A stretch of 64,000 bases of DNA. Source: JADJLQ01 sp031417835. Lineage in GTDB: Bacteria; Bacteroidota; Bacteroidia; Chitinophagales; Saprospiraceae. The stretch is taken from contig JANOWJ010000165.1 in the NCBI GenBank assembly GCA_031417835.1, positions 83,019-147,018 on the forward strand, written 5' to 3'. Below are positions 18,601 to 26,647 of this stretch, in pieces (within the stretch, counting starts at the first letter, position 1; the number at the start of each line of letters is the position of its first letter). The translations under genes and the position numbers were made by a program. The notes below the pieces were generated by a model, which saw only the letters and a program-made list of their open reading frames with translations, was not told the origin of the DNA and searched no databases.

Positions 18601-19118
18601 ATTGTTTGATTTGCTATCGTGTTCACCCGCGCACCGATTGCATTGGAAAATTTAATTACATATTGAGCTGTCCTGCTGAAAAGATTTTTTTTAATAGAAA
18701 GCATTCCATCCGTTGTATTCCAGGTTCTGTGGTCAGGACCTTGAGCATACAAAAGAATATAATCACCGGGGTCAAATTTTCCATCTTGTTCGCCACTGAT
18801 ATAAATGCTTATTTCCTTGATGGTCTGAGGAGTCGTAGATAAAATATGCTCATCCAGCATCCCACCGCCAAATCCAAACAATTGAATGTTTCTGGGATCT
18901 TTATTATCAATATTTGTTACCCCAAGTTCGTTCTTAATATAATTGTAATCTAATTTGTATATCCCACCTAGGTCGACAGATATCTTGTATAGGTCTCCAT
19001 CTGCCAAAGGTGACTGAGGCATCATAAGATGTGCAGAGTCTTTATGGTCCTGGGGGTAGTTTTTAAAACTACTACAAAGGAAAACTGTTAAGAATAATGA
19101 GAATAAGACTCTATTCAT
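15669..19118 (-). CDS. porU: Type IX secretion sortase PorU
   Basis: About 1149 residues with an N-terminal signal peptide. PorU is a gingipain-like (C25) cysteine peptidase on the cell surface that removes the C-terminal domain of T9SS cargo and attaches A-LPS. The catalytic His is in FNYLGHGGPKGL (near residue 659) and the catalytic Cys in CITATCSFAPYDDP (near residue 693). The protein ends in its own T9SS-like C-terminal domain (SVHPNPIKNQVFVHL … AGTYIII). I chose the ATG at 19118 (MNRVLFSLFL) over 19130, because a -7 promoter box overlaps the latter codon. Confidence 0.93.
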   Translation of the reverse strand: MNRVLFSLFLTVFLCSSFKNYPQDHKDSAHLMMPQSPLADGDLYKISVDLGGIYKLDYNYIKNELGVTNIDNKDPRNIQLFGFGGGMLDEHILSTTPQTIKEISIYISGEQDGKFDPGDYILLYAQGPDHRTWNTTDGMLSIKKNLFSRTAQYVIKFSNAIGARVNTIANQTIVARDTINQYLDVQHVEDEKINLLSGRQVTYGSGKQWYGDLFKVTRKKDYSNLFKFQNLVLPSVAKFKVGFAARSDETTELIIQNNSVKNKLQLLRTNTGDVEDDVARESQGVFSIPVESASSIVLDYPNTSGASEGWLNYITLNTWHKLSWVGGSPIYIYNPNSRNISARYVVGQASSNLEVWDIINPLQPNLIQFKLENGNLTFDRLATDKSETFVLFDKTSTLPSPRKGPKLANQNLVGMTAVEAIILYHSEFESAAKRLATHRNQYSKIKTVPILIDHVFLEFGAGQADPTAIRNFAQAIYTLHPNFKYLVLLGDGSYDYLGHNPEIKKESFIPVYETDESLSPIYAFPSDDYFALLEPGEGGQDLLGDMDIAVGRIPVRTKEESDAIIQKIIQYDLAPAVQSDWKLRVAFSADDEDGNVHLDQSEEIATGVEKTYPELNIQKIYLDAFKQEAGAAGEIIPGATQSLYKNVFQGLLVFNYLGHGGPKGLSQEGLLRNSDVESWSNKARLPLCITATCSFAPYDDPLINSTGEELFRSTYGGAIALFTTVRNVYSSSNKILTQAVFNHLFTKDADAKSLSLGEVMRRAKNNLSFSGSDQLNARKFALLGDPIQRLSVPDIDIQTTQINNKPVISGQKDTIRSLQLLSIQGQVVDKKNQSLIPFFDGNVTVTLFDKKTRIKTLGQNSDSYPREFQVQNSVLFKGNAQVKNGVFKIEFVVPKDIDYSFGIAKISYYATSKDSLEAAGVYEQLIVGGSQQQLVDSDIPKINLHINHLLFKDGDETHANPFLLVDLFDENGINATGNSIGHDLVAILDDKKQYVLNSFYESVQGNYKQGKVAFPFSNLAPGPHQLKVRAWDVANNSGEAVINFVVLDPKIKSKILSLSVHPNPIKNQVFVHLVHNLTTFNGAKIKYSITTLSGQLIGTKEDQLSPAPVTTWLYQFPESTPAGTYIIISEIWNNGKMLDARGIKILRIP

Positions 19119-19127
19119 AATGATATC

Positions 19128-19135
19128 CAAAGTTA
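19128..19135 (-). promoter_or_regulatory. -7 box (TAACTTTG) at the porU start
   Basis: Minus-strand TAnnTTTG match ending 9 bp before the ATG at 19118 and overlapping the alternative ATG at 19130. If used, the transcript has almost no leader and the shorter PorU start is the right one. Confidence 0.5.
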
Positions 19136-19192
19136 ACGGTATATTTATAAATGATTCAAACGAAATAGCAGACCTGTTTATATCAACCTGAT

Positions 19193-20197
19193 TTGAAAAA
19201 ATATTTCTTTATTTTGATTTTTTACAGTGTTTGGCGGGTACAAGCACAAGATCCTGTATTGAGCCAATTTTATAGCTCACCTATTTTGCTTAATCCATCC
19301 TTTGCAGGCAATACCACTGCACCGCGATTTGCTATTAATTATAGAAACCAATGGCCAGCTTTATCACAAGCTTACCGCACGTATGCCGTGTCGTATGACC
19401 AATTCTTTGACAATTATAATAGTGGAGTAGGGGTATCCATCCTAGCTGACGATGCTGGCCGGGGTCTGTATCAGACCATCAAGCTGGCTGGCGTGTACTC
19501 TTATCGGCTTAAAGTAGGTAGAAACTCTTATATAAAAACGGGGATGGAGCTAGCGGGTGTCCAGGCTTCAGTAGGGTGGGATAAACTCATTTTTCCAGAT
19601 CAATTAGACCCATTATTCGGGGAGGTAGGGCCTGGTGGTAGTCCTTTGCCCAGTCAGGAGATTAGACCTGATAAAACCAATAAACTCTATTTGGATTTGG
19701 CGATGGGTACCATGTTTTATAATCCCCATTTTTATGGAGGTATAAGTATCAGCCATATTAACAACCCCGACATTCGATTTGTCAAAGTAAGTGATAACAC
19801 CAGTAGCGGCCTGCCGATGCGACTCACACTACATGCAGGGAGTCAACTTGCGATCACTGATGCAAAACCAGGTAGGAGTGGAGTTTTTATTAGCCCCAAT
19901 ATCCTCTACACCCGCCAAAATAATTTTAGTGAACTCCTAGGAGGAGCATATATAGGTCTGGGCCCACTATTTACTGGCCTTTGGATGAGACTGACCCCAA
20001 ATAATCCGGATGCAGCAATCATGAATGTTGGGATTCGACAAGGTAACATGAAGATTTCGTACAGTTTTGATGCTACGGTTTCCCGATTGTCTATCCAGTC
20101 AGGTGGTGCACATGAGCTTGGTCTTGTATTCAATTTAGACGACCAAAATCTGCGAAAAGGACGAGACTATAATGACTGTTTTCAGCTTTTTAGGTAA
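19193..20197 (+). CDS. PorP/SprF family type IX secretion membrane protein
   Basis: 334 residues, signal peptide ending at VQAQ (about residue 19). The next block DPVLSQFYSSPILLNPSFAGN is the family signature. These outer-membrane barrels either belong to the T9SS motor complex (PorP) or pair with gliding adhesins (SprF). The reading frame has no ATG before the signal peptide: it opens with TTG, giving MKKYFFILIFYS, and the next in-frame ATG lies far inside the barrel. Divergent from porU, with 74 bp between the two starts. Confidence 0.88.
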   Translation: MKKYFFILIFYSVWRVQAQDPVLSQFYSSPILLNPSFAGNTTAPRFAINYRNQWPALSQAYRTYAVSYDQFFDNYNSGVGVSILADDAGRGLYQTIKLAGVYSYRLKVGRNSYIKTGMELAGVQASVGWDKLIFPDQLDPLFGEVGPGGSPLPSQEIRPDKTNKLYLDLAMGTMFYNPHFYGGISISHINNPDIRFVKVSDNTSSGLPMRLTLHAGSQLAITDAKPGRSGVFISPNILYTRQNNFSELLGGAYIGLGPLFTGLWMRLTPNNPDAAIMNVGIRQGNMKISYSFDATVSRLSIQSGGAHELGLVFNLDDQNLRKGRDYNDCFQLFR

Positions 20198-20212
20198 TAT
20201 TTATTATTCCTT

Positions 20213-20236
20213 AAGCAATTTTTAACATTGCTTTTT
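20213..20236 (+). terminator. Hairpin terminator after the PorP/SprF gene
   Basis: Seven-base-pair stem AAGCAAT / ATTGCTT with a seven-base loop followed by T residues, 16 bp after the stop codon. Confidence 0.65.
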
Positions 20237-20266
20237 CATTTAATGCTGAGTCAGAGGATTTTGTCG

Positions 20267-20274
20267 TATATTTG
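20267..20274 (+). promoter_or_regulatory. -7 box (TATATTTG) upstream of gldJ
   Basis: TAnnTTTG match 48 bp before the gldJ ATG and downstream of the preceding terminator, so gldJ probably has its own transcript. Confidence 0.5.
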
Positions 20275-20322
20275 GCTCCCTTTTTGTAGGGTATTGTTAT
20301 TAAAAGAAAAGCTAATATTAAA

Positions 20323-21810
20323 ATGAAAAGAATACTATTCTTATTGTTGTCATTGTCTTTACTAGCGGCGTGCTCCAAAAAAGGCGGTGATCGATCGACA
20401 TCGACTGGATGGAAGTACAACGATCAGAAGTGGGGCGGATTTGAAAAACTTGACTATAAAGGTCAGGTAGTAGGTCCTAATTTGGTACCGGTAGAGGGTG
20501 GTACTTTTGTCATGGGATTGACCGAAGAAGATGTGCCTTTCCAATGGAATAATGAGCAACGGCGTGTCACCGTATCTTCTTTTTACCTCGATGAAACCGA
20601 GGTTTCTAATACCGATTATCGGGAATATGTGTATTGGCTAAGTAGGGTATATACCAGTTATCCAAAAGTAGCAAGAGAAGCTTTACCAGATTCACTGGTT
20701 TGGCGAGAAGAATTGTCATTCAATGAGCCCTTTGTAGAAAGTTATTTTAGACACCCATCCTATGATGATTATCCGGTCGTAGGGGTAAGCTGGAAACAAG
20801 CTAATGAATATTGTGAATGGCGTACTGATCGTGTGAATGAAATGCTCTTGATCGAAAAAGGTATCCTCAATCCAAATCCGGAACAAAAAGATGCTGAAAA
20901 TTTTAATTCTAAATCGTATATGTCTGGCCAATATGCTGGCAATGTGAGGAAGAACCTAAAAGATCTACAGACGGGAGGGGAGCGTTCGGTCAGATTTGAG
21001 GACGGTATATTACTACCGGCGTACCGATTGCCTACAGAAGCAGAGTGGGAATATGCTGCACTTTCGCTCAATGGTAAACAAATCACAAAAAACGACGAAC
21101 TAATATCCGAGCGACGGATCTATCCATGGGATGGCAATACCGTGCGATATAAAAAACGGAATAAAAATCAAGGTAAAATCATGGCCAACTTCAAACGAGG
21201 TCGCGGTGATTATATGGGTACAGCAGGTAAATTAAATGACCAAGGTAATATCCCTACGAATGTACGATCGTATGTACCTAATGATTTTGGAATCTATAAT
21301 ATGGCAGGCAATGTCAATGAATGGGTAGCAGATGTGTTTAGACCATTGACCAGTACTACACTTAGAGATGAAGAGCAACAAGATCTCAACCCTTATCGAG
21401 GCAATGATTTCAGAATTCTGGACTTAGACAGCACTGGCATTATCCAGAAAGATAGTTTAGGTCGAATTAAGTATCGTGCTGTCACACTGGATGAGACTAA
21501 GGATCGTGAAAATTATCAGAAAGGTAATGTGACGGACTATCGCGATGGTGATGATACTGCCGGAGCATATTATGAATACGGTGTACATACCCTGATCAGC
21601 AATAAGTCAAGAGTCATCAAAGGGGGATCCTGGGCAGATAGAGCCTATTGGTTATCTCCTGGTGCACGTAGGTCAAAAGATGAGGACAAAGGCGATCGGA
21701 CGATTGGATTCAGATGTGCTATGTCTAGAATGGGTGCTCAATCTATGGATGATCAAAAAGGCAATGACTTTGGAATCAAAACCAAAGCAGTAAAGCGCCG
21801 ATATAAATAA
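20323..21810 (+). CDS. gldJ: Gliding motility / type IX secretion lipoprotein GldJ
   Basis: 495 residues. A lipoprotein signal peptide ends in LLAAC with the lipid-bearing Cys at residue 17. The rest is a formylglycine-generating-enzyme/SUMF1 fold: VEGGTFVMG, YLDETEVSNTDYREYV, VVGVSWKQANEYCEWR, RLPTEAEWEYAAL, NMAGNVNEWVADVF and the final GDRTIGFRCA. In T9SS bacteria this fold is used by GldK/PorK and GldJ as structural outer-membrane lipoproteins. The neighbours decide for GldJ: porV and porU lie on one side and murF on the other, as in Flavobacterium johnsoniae. GldK remains the alternative. Confidence 0.85.
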   Translation: MKRILFLLLSLSLLAACSKKGGDRSTSTGWKYNDQKWGGFEKLDYKGQVVGPNLVPVEGGTFVMGLTEEDVPFQWNNEQRRVTVSSFYLDETEVSNTDYREYVYWLSRVYTSYPKVAREALPDSLVWREELSFNEPFVESYFRHPSYDDYPVVGVSWKQANEYCEWRTDRVNEMLLIEKGILNPNPEQKDAENFNSKSYMSGQYAGNVRKNLKDLQTGGERSVRFEDGILLPAYRLPTEAEWEYAALSLNGKQITKNDELISERRIYPWDGNTVRYKKRNKNQGKIMANFKRGRGDYMGTAGKLNDQGNIPTNVRSYVPNDFGIYNMAGNVNEWVADVFRPLTSTTLRDEEQQDLNPYRGNDFRILDLDSTGIIQKDSLGRIKYRAVTLDETKDRENYQKGNVTDYRDGDDTAGAYYEYGVHTLISNKSRVIKGGSWADRAYWLSPGARRSKDEDKGDRTIGFRCAMSRMGAQSMDDQKGNDFGIKTKAVKRRYK

Positions 21811-21838
21811 TTTTCTCAGAAAGGAAATATAAAATATG

Positions 21839-21874
21839 ATCCCTGTAAGAATTATCTTGCGGGGATTTTTTTTT
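21839..21874 (+). terminator. Strong hairpin terminator between gldJ and murF
   Basis: Twelve-pair stem counting two G.T pairs (ATCCCTGTAAGA / TCTTGCGGGGAT), loop ATTA, then nine T residues that run directly into the murF ATG at 21875. It should end the gldJ transcript and leaves no room for a separate murF promoter after it. Confidence 0.8.
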
Positions 21875-23182
21875 ATGAATATCCCCGACCTATATACAGA
21901 ATATTTAATCAGCACTGGTGTCTGCATTGATACCAGGATCCTCAAGGCAGGCCAAATATTTTTTGCACTTTCAGGATCCAAAGTAGATGGAAGTACATAT
22001 GCGCGCAAGGCAATAGATCAAGGTGCAAGGTTAGCGATAGTTGAGAATGCATCTTTGGAAGACCAGGATACAAAGATTATTTATGTTCCTTCTGTCACGG
22101 CGGTATTACAGGACCTGGCCCGATGGCATCGAAGTCAAATTCATATTCCGGTGATCGCGATTACAGGTTCGGTCGCCAAAACCACCACCAAAGAGCTTAT
22201 CCATGCAGTACTGAGCACCCAGTATAATGTAACAGCAACGTTGGGAAATTTAAACAATCATCTGGGTGTGCCACTTTCGATCTTATCCATATCATCCTCC
22301 ACAGAAATAGCAGTGATCGAAATGGGAGCAAATCATATCGGGGAAATCAAATTGTTATGTGATATCGCTCAACCCACTCATGGATTGATCACTAAAATTG
22401 GAAAGGCCCATCTGGAAGGCTTTGGCAGTCTGGAGGGAATAATAATAGCTAAATCAGATTTATACCGTCATATCCAAGAATCAAAAGGCGTTGCATTTAT
22501 TAATGAAGAGGACCCATTACTCCTGGATGTAAGTAGAGGATTTGACATGCAAAAAGTATATTATCAGGATCAAATCAAAAGCAGCTTGATACAGGCTGAG
22601 CCATATCTACAACTTCAAATGAAGACCACCGGAGCATCTATTGATGTCAAAACTCAACTGCCGGGACAGTATAACCAAATCAATTTTTTAGCTGCCGCTG
22701 CTATAGGGACCTACTTTAATATAGCCTTGTCTAATATCCAAAAAGCACTGCAATCTTATCAAAGTGCTATGAATCGATCCCAATTGATATCTGTAGATAC
22801 CAATCTATTTATAATGGATGCTTACAATGCCAATCCGCTCAGTATGTCAGCAGCCATCGAGTCTTTTGCAGCTTCCACTGAAATCAATCAAAAAGTATTG
22901 ATTTTGGGTGAAATGAAAGAGCTAGGGTTATCCAAAATACAGGAGCATCAAGATATCGTAGCTCTAATTCAACGATATGAATGGTATAAAGTATGTCTGG
23001 TCGGGTCAGCATTTTTAGAATCTGGTGAGCACGAGCAATTTTTATATTTTCAAGATGTCCTGGACTTAAAGAAATGGTTTGATCTGCAATCCTTTACCAG
23101 AACCACTTTTTTGGTCAAAGGCAGCAGAAGTATGGAGCTAGAGCGATTAGTACCGGAGCTTAGCCACGATTTAAAACACTAA
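21875..23182 (+). CDS. murF: UDP-N-acetylmuramoyl-tripeptide--D-Ala-D-Ala ligase (MurF)
   Basis: 435 residues. It adds D-Ala-D-Ala to the UDP-MurNAc-tripeptide, the last cytosolic step of peptidoglycan precursor synthesis. N-terminal domain 1-90, ATP-binding Mur ligase centre (P-loop at residues 98-106, NLNNHLGVPLS, VIEMGANHIGEIK) and C-terminal domain with DAYNANPLSM. The P-loop reads GSVAKTTTK where most Mur ligases have GxxGKT. The start is placed at MNIPDLYTEYL; an in-frame ATG at 21836 would add 13 residues translated from the terminator hairpin. Its 3' end overlaps that of the convergent ureohydrolase-like gene by 23 bp. Confidence 0.93.
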   Translation: MNIPDLYTEYLISTGVCIDTRILKAGQIFFALSGSKVDGSTYARKAIDQGARLAIVENASLEDQDTKIIYVPSVTAVLQDLARWHRSQIHIPVIAITGSVAKTTTKELIHAVLSTQYNVTATLGNLNNHLGVPLSILSISSSTEIAVIEMGANHIGEIKLLCDIAQPTHGLITKIGKAHLEGFGSLEGIIIAKSDLYRHIQESKGVAFINEEDPLLLDVSRGFDMQKVYYQDQIKSSLIQAEPYLQLQMKTTGASIDVKTQLPGQYNQINFLAAAAIGTYFNIALSNIQKALQSYQSAMNRSQLISVDTNLFIMDAYNANPLSMSAAIESFAASTEINQKVLILGEMKELGLSKIQEHQDIVALIQRYEWYKVCLVGSAFLESGEHEQFLYFQDVLDLKKWFDLQSFTRTTFLVKGSRSMELERLVPELSHDLKH

Positions 23183-24206
23183 TCAATCTGGAAGAAAACT
23201 CTCCCTGTGAGGCTTCGAGATAATCGTCATAGGTGCATGAAACCCAATGATCTTGATGTCCGGGCACTTCCATCCACCATCTGCCACTTTCAGGGTTTTT
23301 CCAAAAATTAATATCCAACTCTGAATGTGCCGCGTGCACCACATACTGAGTAAGTTTTGATTTTTGAATGTTTTGTTCTTCTCTAAAATGATGAAATCCA
23401 TCGACCATATACCATATGAGTTGAGCCAGGACTGCGGCACTCTGACCGTCGTGGTCTAATGCCGGCTCATAACCATAAAAGGCCATCGACTTTAGATGGG
23501 AAGAAGCTCCAATAAACTGACAGACTTTACATGCCTCTTCGTAGAAAAAGCCACCTGGATTAGAGCTGTTTTGAGCCTTAAAATCAGATTTTCTCATCGC
23601 ATCTAGGTGGAAGATGGCATGGTCTATCGATCTGCACCATGGCTCAATTCGATCTATATGTTGCCTGATGTGACCCAATCGCATGGCCTCGGCACCCAAT
23701 TTCTGGATCCTATGTAGTGCGGCAGCCTCAGTGACATGATTTTGGTGGCCTAAGTACCTCACTTTTATAAGTCCTTCAGATACAGCTTGATCCAAATGTG
23801 GTTTGATCAACATATCATTAGCCAAACTAGAATGGACTATAATCCAGGAGCTAGTCAATGCAGTCTGAATTACGCTTTCAAGGTGCTCTTTGGCGTGACT
23901 TTCGCCATTTGCCAAGACAATAGGGATAATATTTAAAGAAAATAAATATAAAATTAACGCAATATTATCAGCCTCATTAATGTTCTTAACATTACCAAGG
24001 TCTAAAACTGTAGTGTTTTGGAATGGATAGGCAAGAGTAAAAAGCTCTCTTCTTACACCATCTGCACTTTCATCTGCCCCCAGGATGCCAATTTGTGGAT
24101 TTTTTTTATCATAACTCACTGAGTGAAGGGGGATTATATATTTACCAAAACATTCCTTGTCCAAAGGATACTCCACAATAGATTTGTTGGTCCAATTCTT
24201 GATCAT
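23160..24206 (-). CDS. Ureohydrolase (arginase/formimidoylglutamase) fold protein with altered metal sites
   Basis: 348 residues. The C-terminal half (EPWCRSIDHAIFHLDAMRKSD, then FYEEACKVCQFIGAS and DGQSAAVLAQLIWYMVDGF) resembles the Bacteroidota proteins annotated as formimidoylglutamase or arginase. Active ureohydrolases use GG[DN]H, DAHxD and SxDxDxxDP to hold two Mn ions. Here the corresponding stretches read NGESH (100-104), HSSLAND (125-131) and HLDAMRKSD (200-208), so most ligands are missing. Either it is catalytically inactive or it uses a different site. No signal peptide. No histidine-degradation genes are nearby. Confidence 0.65.
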   Translation of the reverse strand: MIKNWTNKSIVEYPLDKECFGKYIIPLHSVSYDKKNPQIGILGADESADGVRRELFTLAYPFQNTTVLDLGNVKNINEADNIALILYLFSLNIIPIVLANGESHAKEHLESVIQTALTSSWIIVHSSLANDMLIKPHLDQAVSEGLIKVRYLGHQNHVTEAAALHRIQKLGAEAMRLGHIRQHIDRIEPWCRSIDHAIFHLDAMRKSDFKAQNSSNPGGFFYEEACKVCQFIGASSHLKSMAFYGYEPALDHDGQSAAVLAQLIWYMVDGFHHFREEQNIQKSKLTQYVVHAAHSELDINFWKNPESGRWWMEVPGHQDHWVSCTYDDYLEASQGEFSSRLISVLNRG

Positions 24207-24292
24207 TTTTAACTTAATTTTGAGTTTATTCTAATATGACAAAATATTAATATTTTTATTAGTCTAATTACCATAAATTTAAATATTTCTTT

Positions 24293-24300
24293 TAAATTTG
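24293..24300 (+). promoter_or_regulatory. -7 box (TAAATTTG) upstream of the OmpA-family gene
   Basis: TAnnTTTG match 74 bp before the ATG at 24375 in an AT-rich intergenic stretch. The predicted leader is longer than for most genes in the window. Confidence 0.4.
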
Positions 24301-24374
24301 ATTTAAGTTTTTTAACCAAACCAATGTACCCTTAAAAGACCGTTTTTTTTCTAACCAATTACTTATTACCTATT

Positions 24375-26123
24375 ATGAGAAATTTTTACTTCCTTTTTTG
24401 TTTGATTCTGGTGAGTATCACATTATCCAACGCCCAGGATGATACGTGGACTGCTCCCAAGATTACAGATGAAATGACCATCGACCCACCCGAAAATAAA
24501 AAATGGCGTATGGGCGAAGGCAAATACGCTGCAAAGCCCAAAAATATGTGGGAATTAGGAATCCACATGGGTCACTTTTTTACGGATGGTGATGTGGATC
24601 CAACACAACCGGGTGGTTATGGTGTAGGATTACATATTAGAAAAGCAATTCACTACATTTTTTCCTTGCGTGGTGATGTTTATTTCGCTAAGACAAGGGG
24701 ATTAGATCCGCAATTTACCAATCAACCTACTGCTGCAAAAGATTTAAGTGAGACAACTGCTAATGGAAAGCACGGTGGCATTTATCGCAATTTTAAAATG
24801 AATGATTTGATATTCAATTTTAATGGAGTGCTCAATGTCGGCAATCTATTGTTTCATAAAGAGCGTAACAAATGGAATTGGTACGTATTTATGGGCTTGG
24901 GCTTTGATATGAACCGAACCAAACTTGATGTCTTAAAGGGCACCACGGCGTATGACTTTTCTGCTGTGACGGGTAATGCCAATAGCAAGAGTGGAAGAAA
25001 ATCAATAAAAAAACAAGTAAGAGGTATATTGGATGGGGTCTATGAGACCGAGGCGAGAAAAAAAGTTGCTATTTTCAGATTCGGTGATAAAACAAATGTA
25101 CATGCTTTGTTTTCAGCTGGAACTGGAGTATCCAGGAAAATCTCAAAACGTGTCAACTTAGGAATAGAGCACCAATTGATTACTTCGGACAATGACCTTT
25201 TAGATGGATTTGTGTATCGTACTACAGAAGACCAGTCAAACAACAATGACAACTCACATTATACCTCTATACGTTTAGGTATTAATTTAGGCAATTTTGA
25301 TAAAAAGACAGAGCCATTGTACTGGTTAAACCCATTAGATGGTGTGCTCAATGATGTCGCTGATCTCAAACAAAGACCAGTACTCGACTTGACAGATACA
25401 GATGGTGATGGAGTCATTGACATGATAGACCAAGAAAAAAATTCACCTACGGGCGCTATGGTCGATACCAAAGGAGTGAGTCTGGATAGTGATAAAGATG
25501 GCGTGCCCAATCATTTAGATAAAGAACCTTACTCGCCTCCGGGATTTACTGTGGATGGTATAGGAGTAGCTCAGATAGAACAAGAAAAGACGATTACTGA
25601 AGACGATGTGGTTAATTTGATCAATCAACGATTGGGCAACATTAAGACAGATTGGTTTCTACCAATGATACATTTTGATCTTGATAAATATTACATCAAA
25701 CCGGAATTTTTTAGTCAATTGCACCATGTAGCCACAGTGATGAAATCGCATCCTGAGCTTAAAGTGGTAGCAGCTGGTCATACTGATGTACGACAAACCA
25801 GTGATTACAATAAAGTATTGGCCTATAAAAGAGCCGATGCAGCTGTCAATTTTATTGTTGCGAAATATGGATTATCCAGAGATAGATTCTTGATTCAGTA
25901 CGGTGGCGAGGAGATTCCAATGATCAATAATCTTCCGGATACTCACGGTATCCCTAAACAAGTAGAGATGAATCAATACATCAATAGAAGGGTAGAGTTT
26001 AAAGTGGCTAGTGCTACAGATCAAAACATGGAAAGACCAACTGGCCCAGATGCAGGGAAGAACACTCCAGGCTCATCCAGAGTGGGATCTAAGTACAGTG
26101 GTAATGTCAATTCTGGATATTAA
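24375..26123 (+). CDS. OmpA-family outer-membrane protein with calcium-binding repeats
   Basis: 582 residues. Signal peptide ends near LSNAQ (residue 21). Residues about 55-310 look like a membrane barrel. Next come thrombospondin type-3-like Asp-rich repeats (DTDGDGVIDMID and DSDKDGVPNHLD, about residues 335-385) that bind calcium. The C-terminal OmpA domain (MIHFDLDKYYIKPEF, AAGHTDVR, NRRVEF) anchors to peptidoglycan. It has its own promoter and a clear terminator. Function is probably structural, tethering the outer membrane to the cell wall; a T9SS accessory role is possible but not shown. Confidence 0.85.
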   Translation: MRNFYFLFCLILVSITLSNAQDDTWTAPKITDEMTIDPPENKKWRMGEGKYAAKPKNMWELGIHMGHFFTDGDVDPTQPGGYGVGLHIRKAIHYIFSLRGDVYFAKTRGLDPQFTNQPTAAKDLSETTANGKHGGIYRNFKMNDLIFNFNGVLNVGNLLFHKERNKWNWYVFMGLGFDMNRTKLDVLKGTTAYDFSAVTGNANSKSGRKSIKKQVRGILDGVYETEARKKVAIFRFGDKTNVHALFSAGTGVSRKISKRVNLGIEHQLITSDNDLLDGFVYRTTEDQSNNNDNSHYTSIRLGINLGNFDKKTEPLYWLNPLDGVLNDVADLKQRPVLDLTDTDGDGVIDMIDQEKNSPTGAMVDTKGVSLDSDKDGVPNHLDKEPYSPPGFTVDGIGVAQIEQEKTITEDDVVNLINQRLGNIKTDWFLPMIHFDLDKYYIKPEFFSQLHHVATVMKSHPELKVVAAGHTDVRQTSDYNKVLAYKRADAAVNFIVAKYGLSRDRFLIQYGGEEIPMINNLPDTHGIPKQVEMNQYINRRVEFKVASATDQNMERPTGPDAGKNTPGSSRVGSKYSGNVNSGY

Positions 26124-26179
26124 TCCGGTAAAGTATAAAAACTGAATCGTCCTTAAATAAGGTGACGGTTTTAAAATAT

Positions 26180-26211
26180 ATCCCGACTTCATTGAGAGGT
26201 CGGGATTTTTA
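26180..26211 (+). terminator. Rho-independent terminator after the OmpA-family gene
   Basis: ATCCCGAC / GTCGGGAT stem with an 11-base loop and a following T run, 57 bp after the stop codon. Confidence 0.85.
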
Positions 26212-26302
26212 TTTTATGGAGAACCTCTAGCCACATTCATTTGTGGTATGACTTTCTGAGTCATAACTATTTTTTATTTGCATAGTGAATTTGTAAAATT
26301 TA

Positions 26303-26600
26303 TTAATTCAAATTCCGATATTTATATGGAGATTTTCCCACTAGCTGCTTAAACAAACGGCTAAAGTGTAGTGGATATTTAAGTCCCAGCTCATAAGCGA
26401 TTTCACTCATGGATTTTTTTGTATCAATTATTTTTTCTTTCGCTACCTCTATTACTTTCGATTGTATAGCCGCCTGGGCTGTTTATCAGGTCACCAAAAT
26501 AGTTACTGATAGGTTAAATTCGTCCGCTCACGAAGTTTGTATCCTCTACATCAGTGAATTTGGTAAGTAATACATTGATGCGTATAACATACTTGCTTAA
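26303..26600 (-). pseudogene. Decayed AraC-family transcriptional regulator (C-terminal part)
   Basis: Reading the minus strand toward 26303 gives the AraC double helix-turn-helix in pieces from different frames: LSKYVIRINVLLTKFTD, then EFNLS, then SNYFGDLINSPGGYTI, then SKVIEVAKEKIIDTKKSMSE, then IAYELGLKYPLHFSRLFKQL and GKSPYKYRN before TAA. The joins need at least two frameshifts, and in-frame stops occur when one frame is followed. The order of pieces matches the family exactly. The N-terminal sensor half is missing. The gene cannot make a functional protein. Confidence 0.8.
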
Positions 26601-26647
26601 AATGCCAACACTTTTGTAGGGACATTAGGGAAGAACGTAAAAATCAT

